The notes below the pieces were generated by a model, which was given only the letters and a program-made list of their open reading frames with translations, did no database searches and was not told the DNA's origin. DNA of 42,574 nucleotides from the NCBI GenBank assembly GCA_949290735.1, contig CASESV010000004.1, positions 1 through 42,574 on the forward strand, read 5' to 3'. Position 1 is the stretch's first letter. The number at the start of each line of letters is the position of its first letter. Position numbers and translations under genes: made by a program. This document shows, in pieces, positions 32,733 to 42,574 of this stretch. The stretch comes from an uncultured Mycoplasmataceae bacterium. GTDB lineage: Bacteria; Bacillota_I; Bacilli_A; Mycoplasmatales; Mycoplasmoidaceae.

Positions 32733-35579
32733 TTATTTATTATTCACAGATAATTTTATTTGACTTGGATGTAAATATCAAATAGCTTTATATGCTTGAA
32801 CAAATGGAATCATTAGCAAACCAAAACCTAGGGCTATTCACATACCATAATTATTAAAAACCCTATCATTCATTGCTAAATTTAAATCTGAAACGTTATT
32901 TTGTGAAAATACTATATCAAAGTCAAGTTTAAAGAAAATATTATAAATTGGTTCAATATAATAAATTAAACATATTAATGATATACCTAGAAGGATTGAT
33001 CCAAATAAAAACCAATTATCATAAAATTCTTTCTTAAATATAGATGGTTTATCATCCTTACAATTAAACCCATGGAAGAATCTACAGAAACTTAATGTTA
33101 AAAATGCTATACCTGAAGCATTTTCAAATTTAATCGAATTAATTATATTGCTACTTAAATCTGTTGGTATATTTGTAAAAAAGAAACTCAATGCAAAAGC
33201 AGCTAAAACAATAACTGTCATAATTAATGCTTCATAAAATATTTTTAAAACAAATTGCTTATTTAAGAAAAATTCATTTGCCAATCTAGGTTTCTCATAA
33301 ATAACATTGTTTCTGTATTTTTCTAAACCTAATGAAATTGCTGGTCAAGAGTCAGTTAGTAAATTTAAAAATAATAATTGTATAGCAGTAAAAGGAGTAA
33401 TAATTAAATTCATTGCTAATGATATTATTGTTAAAATGATCGAAATAAAAACAGTTGCTAAATTACCAGTTAATAAAAATCTTATAGCGCTTTTTATATT
33501 GTTATAAACGCTTCTACCAAATTTAATTGCAGATATAATAGTAGCAAAATTATCATCAGTTAAAATAATTGATGCTGCATCTTTACTAACTTCAGTTCCT
33601 GTAATACCCATGGCAACACCAATATTTGCTTGCTTTAATGCAGGAGCATCATTAACTCCATCACCAGTCATTGATACAATCATATTTTGTGATTGTCAAG
33701 CTCTTACTATTTTGATCTTATCTTCTGGAGATACTCTTGCATAAACAGAATACTTAACTACTGTTTCACATAACTTTTCTTGATTTATATCACTTAATTC
33801 CCTACCAGACATTGATCAATCATTTTGTTTATAAATACCAATTTGTTTAGCAATGGCAACTGCAGTATTTTGATGATCTCCTGTAATCATTACTACTCTA
33901 ATTCCAGAAATATCACATTCTTTAACAGCTTGAATAACTTCAGGTCTTGGCGGATCAATCATTGCTATTAATCCTAAAAAAACAAAATCACATTCATCTG
34001 ATTTATTAATTGTTGATTTGTTTATATTTTTATAACAAAAACATAAAACCCTTTTCCCTTGGTTTGATCAACTAGTATTAATATTTTTTATTTGCTCAAT
34101 ATCTTTATTAGTTATCTTTCTAACTTGATTATTGATATCGATGTGAGTTACTTTATCTAGTAATTTATCTATAGCGCCTTTTGTAATCATTAAATTATTT
34201 TTATTTGATTTAATTAAACATGACATCATCATTCTTTCAGAATCAAAAGGAATTTCAGATATTCTTTGATGTTTTTTCTCTAAATCAGATTGTTTTATTT
34301 TTTGTTTAATTAAAAAATCTACTAATGCTATTTCAGTTGGATCTCCAATTGATTCTTTACCATCTACTTTAGCATCTGAAGATAATACTGAATAATTTAT
34401 AAGATTTAAATGATAATTATTATTAACATTCAATTTAGATTCTTCTAAATTTTCTTGATTTACATAAAAGTCTGTAACAGTCATTTTATTTTGTGTTAAT
34501 GTACCTGTTTTATCACTACATACAACTGAAACAGAACCTAACCCTTCAACTGATTTTAAATCTTTAACAATTGCATTTCTCTTTGCCATTTTATTAGTAG
34601 AAATAGAAAGTACAATGGTAACAATAGAACTTAGTGCTTCTGGAATTACTGCAACAGCTAGTGCAATAGAAAAGTTTAATGAATCTGAAAATAAAGGTAA
34701 AACTGTATTTGAATTAATTTCATTTAAAAATGCTATTTTAGATAAATTAACTGCCAATAATACAAAACAAATAACTAATACAACATACATTAATATTTTT
34801 GCTAATTTGTCCAAATTAACTTGTAATGGAGTTTTTTGTTCCTTTGTTTCATTTAATAACTTGTTAATTTTACCAATTTCTGTATCAATTCCAACAGATG
34901 TAACAATTGCTTTTGCTCTTCCATATGCAACTAAACATCCTGAATAGACACAATTTAATCTATCACCTATAGTTAATTTATCATCTTTTAAGACATTAGT
35001 ATTTTTAAGTATTGTTTCTGATTCACCAGTCAAGCTTGATTCATTAACTTTTAGTGATGCTGATTCAATTAATCTAGCATCTGCTGGAATCAAATCACCT
35101 GCTTCTAATAAGATAATATCACCAACAACTATTTCTGATGTATCTATGATTAAATTTTTACCTGACCTTATGACCTTTGATTTTGGCTGGGAAAGACTTT
35201 TTAAACTATTCAATGATTTTTGTGATTTTAAAATTTGAACTGTTCCTAAAATTGCATTAATAATAGTTACTGAAACAATTAAAATAAAATTTTCTCATGC
35301 TCCAATGTGTTTTAATGATTCACCTCATCCATAATCATTAGTTGGAAAAATCTCAACTATTAATGAAATTATTGCAGAACATAATAGAAGAATCATTAGT
35401 ATATCTTTGTATTGTTCAAAAAAGATTTGAAATCATTTTTTTTGTTTCTTAATTTGGAATTCGTTTTTACCATATTTATTTCTATTTGCAATAACTAAAG
35501 CATCATCCAAACCAATATTTAAATTAGTTTTGGTTTGCTTAGCTATATCGTTAATATCTAATGTATGAACATTTTGCAT
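32733..35579 (-). CDS. P-type (Ca2+-type) cation-transporting ATPase
   Basis: This 948-aa membrane pump couples ATP hydrolysis to cation export, most likely Ca2+. Visible motifs are TGES (actuator), the phosphorylation site [32 protein letters not shown], and about ten membrane segments. TM4 has VAVIPEAL (the Glu ligand), TM6 has NLLTDSWP (Asn and Asp ligands), while TM5 has [10 protein letters not shown] with Thr where SERCA has its site-I Glu. This suggests one Ca2+ per cycle, as in plasma-membrane-type pumps. The start overlaps the zinc-ribbon gene stop by one base. TGA (Trp) codons recur. Confidence 0.93.
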
Positions 35580-36025
35580 TAATTAATTATAACCTCAAAA
35601 TCTGCATAAATATTTTTAGTTGGTTTGTCTCTTACTAAGACATTATATTTATTTCAGTCTATATTATTATAGATTATTTCTCATTTCTTTTTGATTGTTT
35701 CAGCATTAGATTGCACAATTTTAACAGTTTCTTCTAATGTATAATCACTTATCATGCAAATTAATATTTTTAATCATTTATCATTATTGAACCTTACTTT
35801 TTGATAAAGAGAATTTGTTCTTGGACTAAATGAATATTTACATTCTTTACATTTGTATATAGAAGATTCATTATCAATTAAGTCAATTAATGATGAATTA
35901 CATTTAACGCACTTATTTGAATAATGTGATACATCATAAATATCTTGAAAAATTTTGTTTGCAATAACATCTATATTCAAACTTTCATCTTTTATATAAT
36001 TTTGAACTTGATTATTCTTTTTCAT
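35579..36025 (-). CDS. Zinc-ribbon/HTH protein resembling the N-terminus of IS1595-type transposases
   Basis: This 148-aa protein has CVKC...CKEC (two CxxC knuckles about 17 residues apart, residues about 39-62), then YSFSPRTNSLYQKVRF and a helical part WLKILICMISDYTLEETVKI with AETIKKKW. The arrangement copies the zinc-ribbon plus helix-turn-helix at the start of IS1595/ISXO2-type transposases. There is no DDE catalytic domain and no inverted repeat nearby, so it is probably a domesticated DNA- or RNA-binding protein. It lies between the EIIB-like gene and the P-type ATPase and is coupled to both. A regulator of the pump is one possibility. Confidence 0.7.
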
Positions 36026-36026
36026 A

Positions 36027-36635
36027 TTAATTAACTACTTTAATCATTGCTTCCTTTATAGCATTTGCATTATCACCAAATATTATTGATACTTTTTGAG
36101 CTGAAATCATCAAACCTTTTGCACCAAGACTTTTAATAAGATCTTGATTAATTAATTCTTTGTTATCAATTGTTACTTTTAAAGAACTTAATGAAGCGTC
36201 TACTGATTTTATATTCTTCATACCACCTAAACCATCAATTAGCTTATTAATATCAAATCCTAATTTATTTGAAACCTTAAAATTTGAAGTTGGTTGATTA
36301 TTAGAAATATTTTTTTCTTGATTATTATAAGTTTTTGTTGTCTTAGGTGTTTCTTTATTTTTTAATGGGGTTGTTGACTTAACCTTTGTTGTCTTTTGTG
36401 TATTCTTAGATTTAGATTTTTTTGGTTCTAATGTTTGCTCATTATTTACTTTATTTATTTCACTTTGTTTTTTAACTTCTTCATTTTTTTTCTTTGCTTT
36501 TTTAACTTTATTTTTTACATAAAAATAAAAAATAGAAAAAGTAATGATACATAAAAAAATAAATATGAATTTAGTTTTAGTATCTAGATTAGCAAGTAAT
36601 GAGTTATTATTTTTTTGTTTTTCTTTTTTTTTCAT
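36027..36635 (-). CDS. Membrane-anchored PTS EIIB-like protein lacking the active-site cysteine
   Basis: This 202-aa protein has a basic N-terminus, one membrane helix (about 22-41), a long Lys/Thr/Asn-rich linker (42-125) and a C-terminal domain (about 128-200). That domain matches the glucose-type EIIB fold: LIDGLGGMKNIKSVDAS... and IKSLGAKGLM...KVSIIFG. In active EIIB the motif is VDACITRLRV with a phosphorylated Cys; here it reads VDASLSSLKV, with Ser148 in place of Cys. It cannot carry phosphate in the usual way. It begins 2 bases after the pgk stop. A sugar- or PTS-sensing scaffold is possible but unproven. Confidence 0.75.
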   Translation of the reverse strand: MKKKEKQKNNNSLLANLDTKTKFIFIFLCIITFSIFYFYVKNKVKKAKKKNEEVKKQSEINKVNNEQTLEPKKSKSKNTQKTTKVKSTTPLKNKETPKTTKTYNNQEKNISNNQPTSNFKVSNKLGFDINKLIDGLGGMKNIKSVDASLSSLKVTIDNKELINQDLIKSLGAKGLMISAQKVSIIFGDNANAIKEAMIKVVN

Positions 36636-36637
36636 AA

Positions 36638-37828
36638 TTAATTTTTGCTTTTTAATTCAATAGATTCAATTCCAGGTAATTTATCACCTTGTAATAAACA
36701 TAATGAAGCACCACCACCTGTTGAAATATGAGAAAATGATTTTTCTAAACCTAAATTAATAATAGCTGCTGCACTATCGCCACCACCTATTACTGTATAT
36801 GCATCTTTTAATTGAGCAATTGCTTTTGCAATTTCATATGTACCTTTTTGGTAGTTACTAAATTCACAAACACCTAATGGACCGTTTCATACAACTGTTT
36901 TTGCGCCTTTAATAGCATCTTTAAATATTTCAATAGTTTTAGGACCAATATCAAGACCAGTATAACCATTAGGAATATCACCAACAAATGTATGTGGTGG
37001 AACATCTTTATACTCAGTTGCTGTATTAGTGTCAACTGGTAAAATTATTTTTTTAGAATATTTTTTTAATAATTCTTTTGCTGTTTCTAATTGATCATTT
37101 TCAACTATTGAATCACCAATATTTTGACCCATAGCTTTTTTAAATGTATAAGACATTCCTCCACCAATAAGTACTTTATCATAGATAGATGCTAAACGAT
37201 CAATAACCTTGATTTTATCTGAAACTTTAGCACCACCAATTATTGCAACACTTGGTCTTTGTGGTTTTTCAATCACTTTGCTTAAAGCTTTTAATTCTTT
37301 TTCAACTAAAAATCCTATTGCTGATTCTTGAATATTATTTGTAATCCCAACATTAGATGCATGACTTCTATGAGAAGTACCAAAAGCATCATTAATATAA
37401 ACCTCAGCTAAACTTGCTCAAAATTTTGCTAATCATTCTGCATTTTTAGATTCTGCCTTATCATTTAAATCTTCAAATCTTGTATTTTCTAATACTAAAA
37501 CACCACCTGGTTCCAGCATATTAACAGATTGAATTACAACATCTCCACTTGATACATTACAAAAATTAATTGGTTTATTTAAATAGTTACATAATCTTTG
37601 TGCAACTGGTAATAATGATTTTTTAATTTTATCATCTTGTGTTTTAACTCTACCTAAATGAGAAAGTAAAATAACTTTTGCTCCTTGATTAATTGCATAA
37701 TTAATAGTTGGTAAAGCTTCAATAATTCTTTTATCAGAAGTGATAATTCCATCTTTCATTGGAACATTAAAATCAACTCTAATTAAAACTCTTTTTCCTC
37801 TTAAATCTAATTGATTAATGGTCTTCAT
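36638..37828 (-). CDS. pgk: Phosphoglycerate kinase
   Basis: Pgk transfers phosphate from 1,3-bisphosphoglycerate to ADP in glycolysis. The 396-aa protein starts [27 protein letters not shown], whose RVDFNVP motif is diagnostic. SHLGRVK, the NAE...[10 protein letters not shown] type region (around 150-170) and GGAKVSDKI follow, with GGGDSAAA near the end. TGA (Trp) codons interrupt it twice. AGGAG precedes ATG 37828. It heads a unit with the EIIB-like, zinc-ribbon and P-ATPase genes; A/T-rich TATAAT-like sequences lie in the 71-base gap upstream. Confidence 0.97.
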
Positions 37829-37899
37829 AAATTCTCCTAAAAAATAAATAACAATATAATTATTATAATATTAAAATTCACATTATATTAATTATTTAA

Positions 37900-39630
37900 T
37901 TAATAGGTATAAGGTATTCAATTTGTGCCATCAGAATAATAATAATTTCCTTGTGTATCTAAATATCATCATGTACCATTTTCATCTTGTCATTGTTGAC
38001 TTCCATCTTCGTTTACAATATAGTTATTAGATGTTGTTTGTTGAATATTATCTTCTTCAGTAGAATTATGTTGATTATTTGTTTCATTTATACTTGTATT
38101 ATTTAAACCATTTTCTTGTTGTTTATTTTTGTTAGCTTTTTTTTCTAGTTTTTTTCTTTCTTTATCAGATAAATTCATATCAGTAGCTTCAGCTAATGAT
38201 GAAAGTTCCCAAGATCCATTAACAAGTTTATAATACGATTCTCCATCAAAATAAAACGAATCACCTTTACTGTTTTTGAAACTATCACCTGCTTGGTGAT
38301 TAGATTTAATATGAGTTTCAGTTAGCTTAGATTTTGCATAAACATTTGATTTTGTAGTTTCTGTTCAATTACCAGATTCATCTGCTAAAAAATATCTACC
38401 TTCACCATCATGATATGCATATTGATTGTATTCAGTTAAAAATGGTTCATTTGCAGGATGTGTTTCTGCAATTTCAATTTCAACCGGTTTGATCTTAGCC
38501 TTTAATTCTTCAGCTGTTTGTTTTGAAGTGTTTTCATAATCTTCTTTTAATTTTTTAAGGTTTTCTTTCTTTTCTTTTTCAAGTTGTTTTCTTCTTTGTT
38601 TTGATTGTTCAAGTTCAGCTATTAAATCTTGACCATTAACAACATCTTTTAAATGTTGCTTACGACGCTTTCTTGCTTCAATTAATTTTAATTCTAAATC
38701 ATCAAGTAATGGTCTTTTTGCTTCATCATAATATGGCTTAATTTCATCTTTAGTGATTGGTACTCATTCATTATTTTCATTTGCAATAAAAAGATTAAAT
38801 TTATTGTCATAATAAAATCAATTACTATAAAGCTGAAATGGTTCATTAACTATATATTCATCTACATTAAATTCTTTTCTTTCTAATTCTTTAATTTGTT
38901 CAATAATTGCTAAACATTCATTCTCTTCACTTTGAAGTTCTCTTAATTTTTGTTTTTCTTCTTTTACTTTTTCTTGAATTTCTCTATCTTCTTCTAAATC
39001 ATCAGCAATAACATCAAACTTAAGAGTAACCATATGTTTTTCAAGTTTCTCTTTATTTTCTTTTTCAATTTTTTTAGCTTCATCAAATTCTTTTTTTTGC
39101 TTTTCAAGTTGAGATATTATTTCTTGATCTTCTTTTTCATCTTCTAATCTCTTCTTTTCTATTTTTTTCAAAATAGCAGCATTTTGTTTTTCTTGTTCTA
39201 ATAATCTATTTTTTTCATCTTGTTCTAATTTAGCTTTTATTTTGTTTTCTTTTTCTTCTAATTTTTTCTTTGCATCACTAATTGCTTTTTCTCTATTAGC
39301 AATAGCTTGTAAAGCCCATTCTTTTTCTTTAATTTTTTGTTTTTCATATTTTTCTGGATCATATAATCTAATTTGTTTTTTAAGTTCTTTTTCAAGAATC
39401 TCAAATGAGTTGTCTAAATTATAAGAATTTGACAATACATCTAACTGTTCACCAGGATTTTTTGTATCTATTTGTAAATTTATTAAATGTCTAGAATTTG
39501 CTTGTCTTGATATTAAAAATGAAAATTTTTCAAATTGTTTTGTATCTTGATATTTTTTAGCAAGATCTATTAATTTGTCATTAAAATATTTTTCTCCATC
39601 AAGATTATCTCATTTAATTTCTACTTGCAT
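37900..39630 (-). CDS. Coiled-coil protein with four aromatic/glycine-rich modules (EAGR-like)
   Basis: The 576-aa protein is cytosolic by appearance (no signal or membrane segment). Residues about 85-255 and 300-385 are highly charged Glu/Lys-rich heptads forming long coiled coils. Four modules rich in Trp, Tyr, Gly and Asp lie at about 262-294 (NWFYYDN...NEWVPIT), 395-430 (YAYHDGEGRYF...GNW), 448-482 (SFYFDGESYY...GSW) and 537-576 (QDENGTWWYLDTQGNYYYSD). They resemble the EAGR boxes of mycoplasma attachment-organelle proteins and are spaced by coiled coil. It stands alone, with its own extended -10 promoter. I infer a cytoskeletal or organelle scaffold; the family is not certain. Confidence 0.75.
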
Positions 39631-39655
39631 AAACTATATATATTAATATAAATAT

Positions 39656-39666
39656 ATTTTATCATA
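39656..39666 (-). promoter_or_regulatory. Extended -10 promoter of the coiled-coil gene (TATGATAAAAT)
   Basis: TATGATAAAAT on the minus strand, 26 bases before ATG 39630, gives an extended -10 with TGA + TAAAAT. The whole gap to gapN is only 45 bases, so the -35 region would lie in the gapN 3' end. Confidence 0.5.
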
Positions 39667-39675
39667 CAAATAATT

Positions 39676-41097
39676 TTATTTATTTACAACTAACCCTTTA
39701 AGTTTATTCATAGATAAAATTGCATCAGTAATACCTTGAATTCCAAAACCAGAATCTTTAACTCCAAAAAATGGAAGTATATCTGGCCCTCTACTTGAAG
39801 ATTTATTAATGTTTATAGTACCAGCTTCAATATCCAAATGCATTTTAATTGCTAAATCTAAATTTTTTGTGAATATCGAACATTGTAATCCATAATCTGA
39901 ATCATTTGCTAATTCTATGGCTTCTGAAAGAGTTTCAAAAGTTATAATTGGTAAAATTGGACCAAATGGTTCTTCCTTTCAAATTCTCATATCGGTTGTA
40001 ACATTACTAACTAATACTGGTCATAATAGATTGCCTTCATATTTTATTTCTTGATTTAAAATTGCATTTTTTTGCTTTGCATCTTCTAATAACGAAAGAT
40101 TGTAATCAAGTGATTTTTTATTTATTAATGGTGTAATAAAAACATTATCATCAAATGGATATCCTACATTTAAATTTTCAATTCTATTATTTAATTTTTC
40201 AACAAGTAAATCTGCAATATTTTTTTGTACAATTACTCTTTTAATTGCAGTACATCTTTGCCCACTAAAAGAAAATGCACCACTAATGATTTCATTTACT
40301 GTTAAATCTAAATCGGCATCATCTAAAACAATAGCTGGGTCTTTGCCACCATTTTCTAAAACCAAAGGAATCATTGCAGTATTTTTACATATGTTTTTAG
40401 CAACATTTGTACTACCTGTAAATGAAATCATTTTTACATACTTATTAGTTACAATATAATCACCAATTTCTCTTCCAGCTCCTGAAACTAAATTAATAAT
40501 TCCATCTGGAATATTTTGCTCATGAATTAATTCAATAAATCTAGCAGTAACAAGTGAACCACTACTTGCTGCTTTTATAACCATTGTGTTTCCTGATATG
40601 ATTGCAGGAGCAATTTTTGCAACTAACAAATTAATTGGATAATTAAATGGAGTAATAGCTAAAACAACACCTAATGGCTCTAAGTGATAAATCGCTTTTT
40701 TCTTATTTGTTTTTAATTCCTCTTCACCATAAACTCTAGGATTATTTATTATTTTTTGGTATTCTTTAATTGTTTCAGTAATAATATCAACACTTCTAAT
40801 AACTTCGGTTTTTGAATCCTTAATTGGTTTTGCAACCTCTTTAGAAATTAATTCAGCAAGTTCATCTGTATTTTCTAAAAGAACTTTTGATATTTTTTCT
40901 AATATTTCAGATCTAAAACTTATCTTGCTTTTTTTGAAGTTTTTAAATGCATTATTTGCAGCTTCAAAAGCCATATCCACATCATCTTTAGAACAAGAGG
41001 GAACACTCCCTAATAATTCATCATTTGATGGATTAAAAATCTCTATTTCTCTTCCATTAGTAAATTTTTTACCATTTATAAAAGCAGTTAATTTCAT
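39676..41097 (-). CDS. gapN: Non-phosphorylating NADP-dependent glyceraldehyde-3-phosphate dehydrogenase
   Basis: GapN oxidises glyceraldehyde-3-phosphate directly to 3-phosphoglycerate and yields NADPH, by-passing the ATP step of Pgk. The 473-aa aldehyde-dehydrogenase-family protein matches GapN in length. It has ITPFNYPINLLVAKIAPA, SFTGSTNVA, the general base in LENGGKDP and the catalytic cysteine in SFSGQRCTAIKR; the C-terminal FGVKDSGFGIQG is typical of GapN. TGA (Trp) codons lie in the last third. AGAGG precedes ATG 41097. A classical NADP-aldehyde dehydrogenase is the alternative. Confidence 0.88.
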
Positions 41098-41140
41098 AAA
41101 ACACCTCTTAACTTTTAATATTTAATTATATATCAAAAAA

Positions 41141-42415
41141 TTAGTAAGATATCTTTTTCTTTTCAATAATAAAAAATGCCTTATTTTTATATTTTCTAAT
41201 AATTATTTTTATGCCGTCTTTTTCTATTTCCTTTCCATCTAACATTTTTTTGATTTTATATGCTTGCTTAAGCCATTGATAAATTGTTAAATTAGAATTA
41301 ATTTCATCTTTTAACTTCAAATATTTTTCATTAAATTTTTGTGCATTGTAGCTACCAATAACTTTTCATGTAAAACTATTAATTTCAGTTACATCTTTTA
41401 CAGTATCACTTTCATCATATATTTCACCAACTAAATTCTCTAATAAATTTTCCATCGTTACTATCCCAACAATAACTGATGAATTTTGATTTTTTTTAAC
41501 AACTGCCATATGACTTTGATTAACCTGCATTTCTTGCAAAACCTTGTCAAGAGTATCATATTGACAAACAGAAATAATTGGATCTATTAAATCTTTAATT
41601 GGTTTTTTTGAATCTGTATTTTGATATAAAAATACTTTTTTCATATTAATTAATCCAATAATTTTTTTATTTTTAATAACAGGAATTCTAGAATATGAAG
41701 AATTTTTGAATTTATCAATTATTGTTGCCATCCTTGCATTATATTTAATGGTCACAACATTTTTAATTTTTGTCATAACTGATTGGATTCTAGTTTCATC
41801 AAATTTTAATGCATTTGATACTAAAGAAGCTTCATGAGACTCAATAACTCCTTCATGAGTTACGATATCAATTAATGTGTCAAGCTCTTGTTCTGTTGCT
41901 GATGTATTATCATTTACCTTTGCTAACTTTGATAAAACTCAATTTATAGGAAAAAATAAAATGTATAAACAATATATAAAAGGACCTAATATTCTCATAA
42001 AATTGATTGCATGTTTTCTAGCTAGTGCTTTAGGAATAAATTCTCCAAACAGTAATATTAAAAATGTAATAACACCTGTTGCAAGACCTGTTGCCAAACT
42101 TACAGCATCATTCACATTAGCTAAAGTTAAAATATTTGTAAAGAAAACTGTAGAAATAGTTGAAGCAGCAACATTTACAAGCGTATTAGACACAAGTATA
42201 GTTGAAAGTGTCATTGAATAATTATTTAATAATTTTTTGTTACATCTAAAAACCCAGTTTTTTTTCTTCTTTTTGTAATAAGTATCAAATTTATATTTTG
42301 TTACTGACGTAAATGCTGTTTCACTTGATGAAAAGATTGCACTTAGCACAATTAACAATATTAATAATATACCTAATATTATTGTAATAACAATGAGATT
42401 GGAGTCCTGTTCCAT
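41141..42415 (-). CDS. CNNM/CorC-family membrane protein with CBS domains
   Basis: This 424-aa protein has a DUF21 membrane domain (about 1-190, with AIFSSSETAFTS and GEFIPKALARKHA), a CBS pair (about 210-345, with YSRIPVIKNKKIIGLIN and SHMAVVKKN) and a C-terminal CorC/HlyC domain (about 350-424, ending KNKAFFIIEKKKISY). Homologues are annotated as hemolysins but many act in Mg2+ or other divalent-metal export. The start is ATG 42415. There is no ribosome-binding site: the extended -10 lies only 10 bases upstream, so the mRNA is probably leaderless. Confidence 0.88.
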
Positions 42416-42424
42416 ATTGGTATA

Positions 42425-42435
42425 ATTGTACCATA
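42425..42435 (-). promoter_or_regulatory. Extended -10 promoter of the CBS-protein gene (TATGGTACAAT)
   Basis: TATGGTACAAT on the minus strand ends 10 bases before ATG 42415. Transcription should begin within about 3 bases of the start codon. It is embedded in a GGTA-N6-TACC dyad. Confidence 0.6.
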
Positions 42436-42465
42436 CTTAATCTTTAATTAGAATAAAAATAGTAA

Positions 42466-42531
42466 TTAAAAAAATATGATAATTTGCAGCGAAAATGAGC
42501 CTAAATTTAAAAATGTGAAAATATTGTGCAT
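42466..42531 (-). CDS. Possible 21-aa hydrophobic small protein or leader peptide
   Basis: ATG 42531 on the minus strand opens a 21-codon frame (MHNIFTFLNLGSFSLQIIIF plus a final F) ending TAA. AAGGAAG lies 5 bases upstream and TATAAT another 10 bases up, so transcription and translation signals are in place. It precedes the CBS-protein gene. Such a short frame can arise by chance in A/T-rich DNA, so confidence is low. It fills most of an otherwise gene-free 143-base end of the window. Confidence 0.25.
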   Translation of the reverse strand: MHNIFTFLNLGSFSLQIIIFF

Positions 42532-42574
42532 TTTCTTCCTTGCCTTATTATATCCTAAAGATATATAATATGTT

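Noticed and set aside
35579-36025. IS element remnant
   Set aside because: The frame is intact, no terminal inverted repeats, target duplication or DDE domain are found, and it is coupled to both neighbours, so it reads as a resident gene.
38560-39420. Repetitive A/G-rich stretch that looked like a DNA repeat array
   Set aside because: It encodes Glu/Lys heptads of a coiled coil in one open frame; there are no exact repeat units or spacers.
41877-42221. Plus-strand open frame of 114 codons opposite the CBS protein
   Set aside because: It is antisense to the well-supported DUF21 domain and is a shadow.

Overview
The window is a very AT-rich stretch of a Mollicutes (mycoplasma-type) chromosome that reads UGA as tryptophan. 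Nearly every long gene is continuous only when TGA is translated: metK, lysS, sufS, ffh-rbgA, der, the P-type ATPase, gapN and others carry in-frame TGA at tryptophan positions and end at TAA or TAG. Genes are packed tightly, many overlapping by 1 to 14 bases, and most lie on the minus strand. There is no rRNA, IS element, prophage or CRISPR array. The order tmk-holB-mnmE, known from Mycoplasma genitalium, and a protein with aromatic/glycine-rich modules hint at the pneumoniae-like branch; that placement is inference.

Layout. 1-9157 (-): metK followed by what looks like one transcription unit encoding an ABC-2-type transporter (permease, ATPase, ATPase, permease), then a large surface-protein gene broken by two in-frame TAA codons, then the start of another gene. 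9261-12953 (-): a 72-aa membrane protein; lysS with an AsnA-like protein and a CoA-binding-fold protein; a 138-aa unknown; tRNA-Lys(CTT). 13092-17581 (-): a small membrane protein whose promoter carries a 17-A tract, and a 1322-aa anchored surface protein. 17668-21997 (+): a SUF iron-sulfur operon sufC-D-S-U-B with an unusually short SufD. 21990-25359 (-): ffh, rbgA and a polytopic membrane protein. 25450-27295 (+): a small membrane protein and dnaA (no dnaN beside it). 27300-30349 (-): a 90-aa unknown, tmk, holB, mnmE. 30412-32710 (-): der and gpsA. 32733-37828 (-): pgk, a membrane-anchored PTS EIIB-like protein lacking the phospho-cysteine, a transposase-type zinc-ribbon protein, and a Ca2+-type P-ATPase. 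37900-42415 (-): a coiled-coil protein with four aromatic-rich modules, gapN, and a CNNM/CorC-type CBS protein.

The housekeeping content (translation, protein targeting, replication, tRNA modification, lower glycolysis, Fe-S assembly) is ordinary. The points most worth following are the homopolymer in the 13.5 kb promoter, three proteins that keep a fold but appear to have lost catalytic residues or domains (AsnA-like, EIIB-like, short SufD), the aromatic-module coiled-coil protein, calcium-loop motifs in two surface proteins, and a recurring TATGRTA extended -10 promoter motif. No gene-free stretch longer than 300 bases exists; the longest are about 130-145 bases (12954-13091, 13479-13612, 42432-42574).
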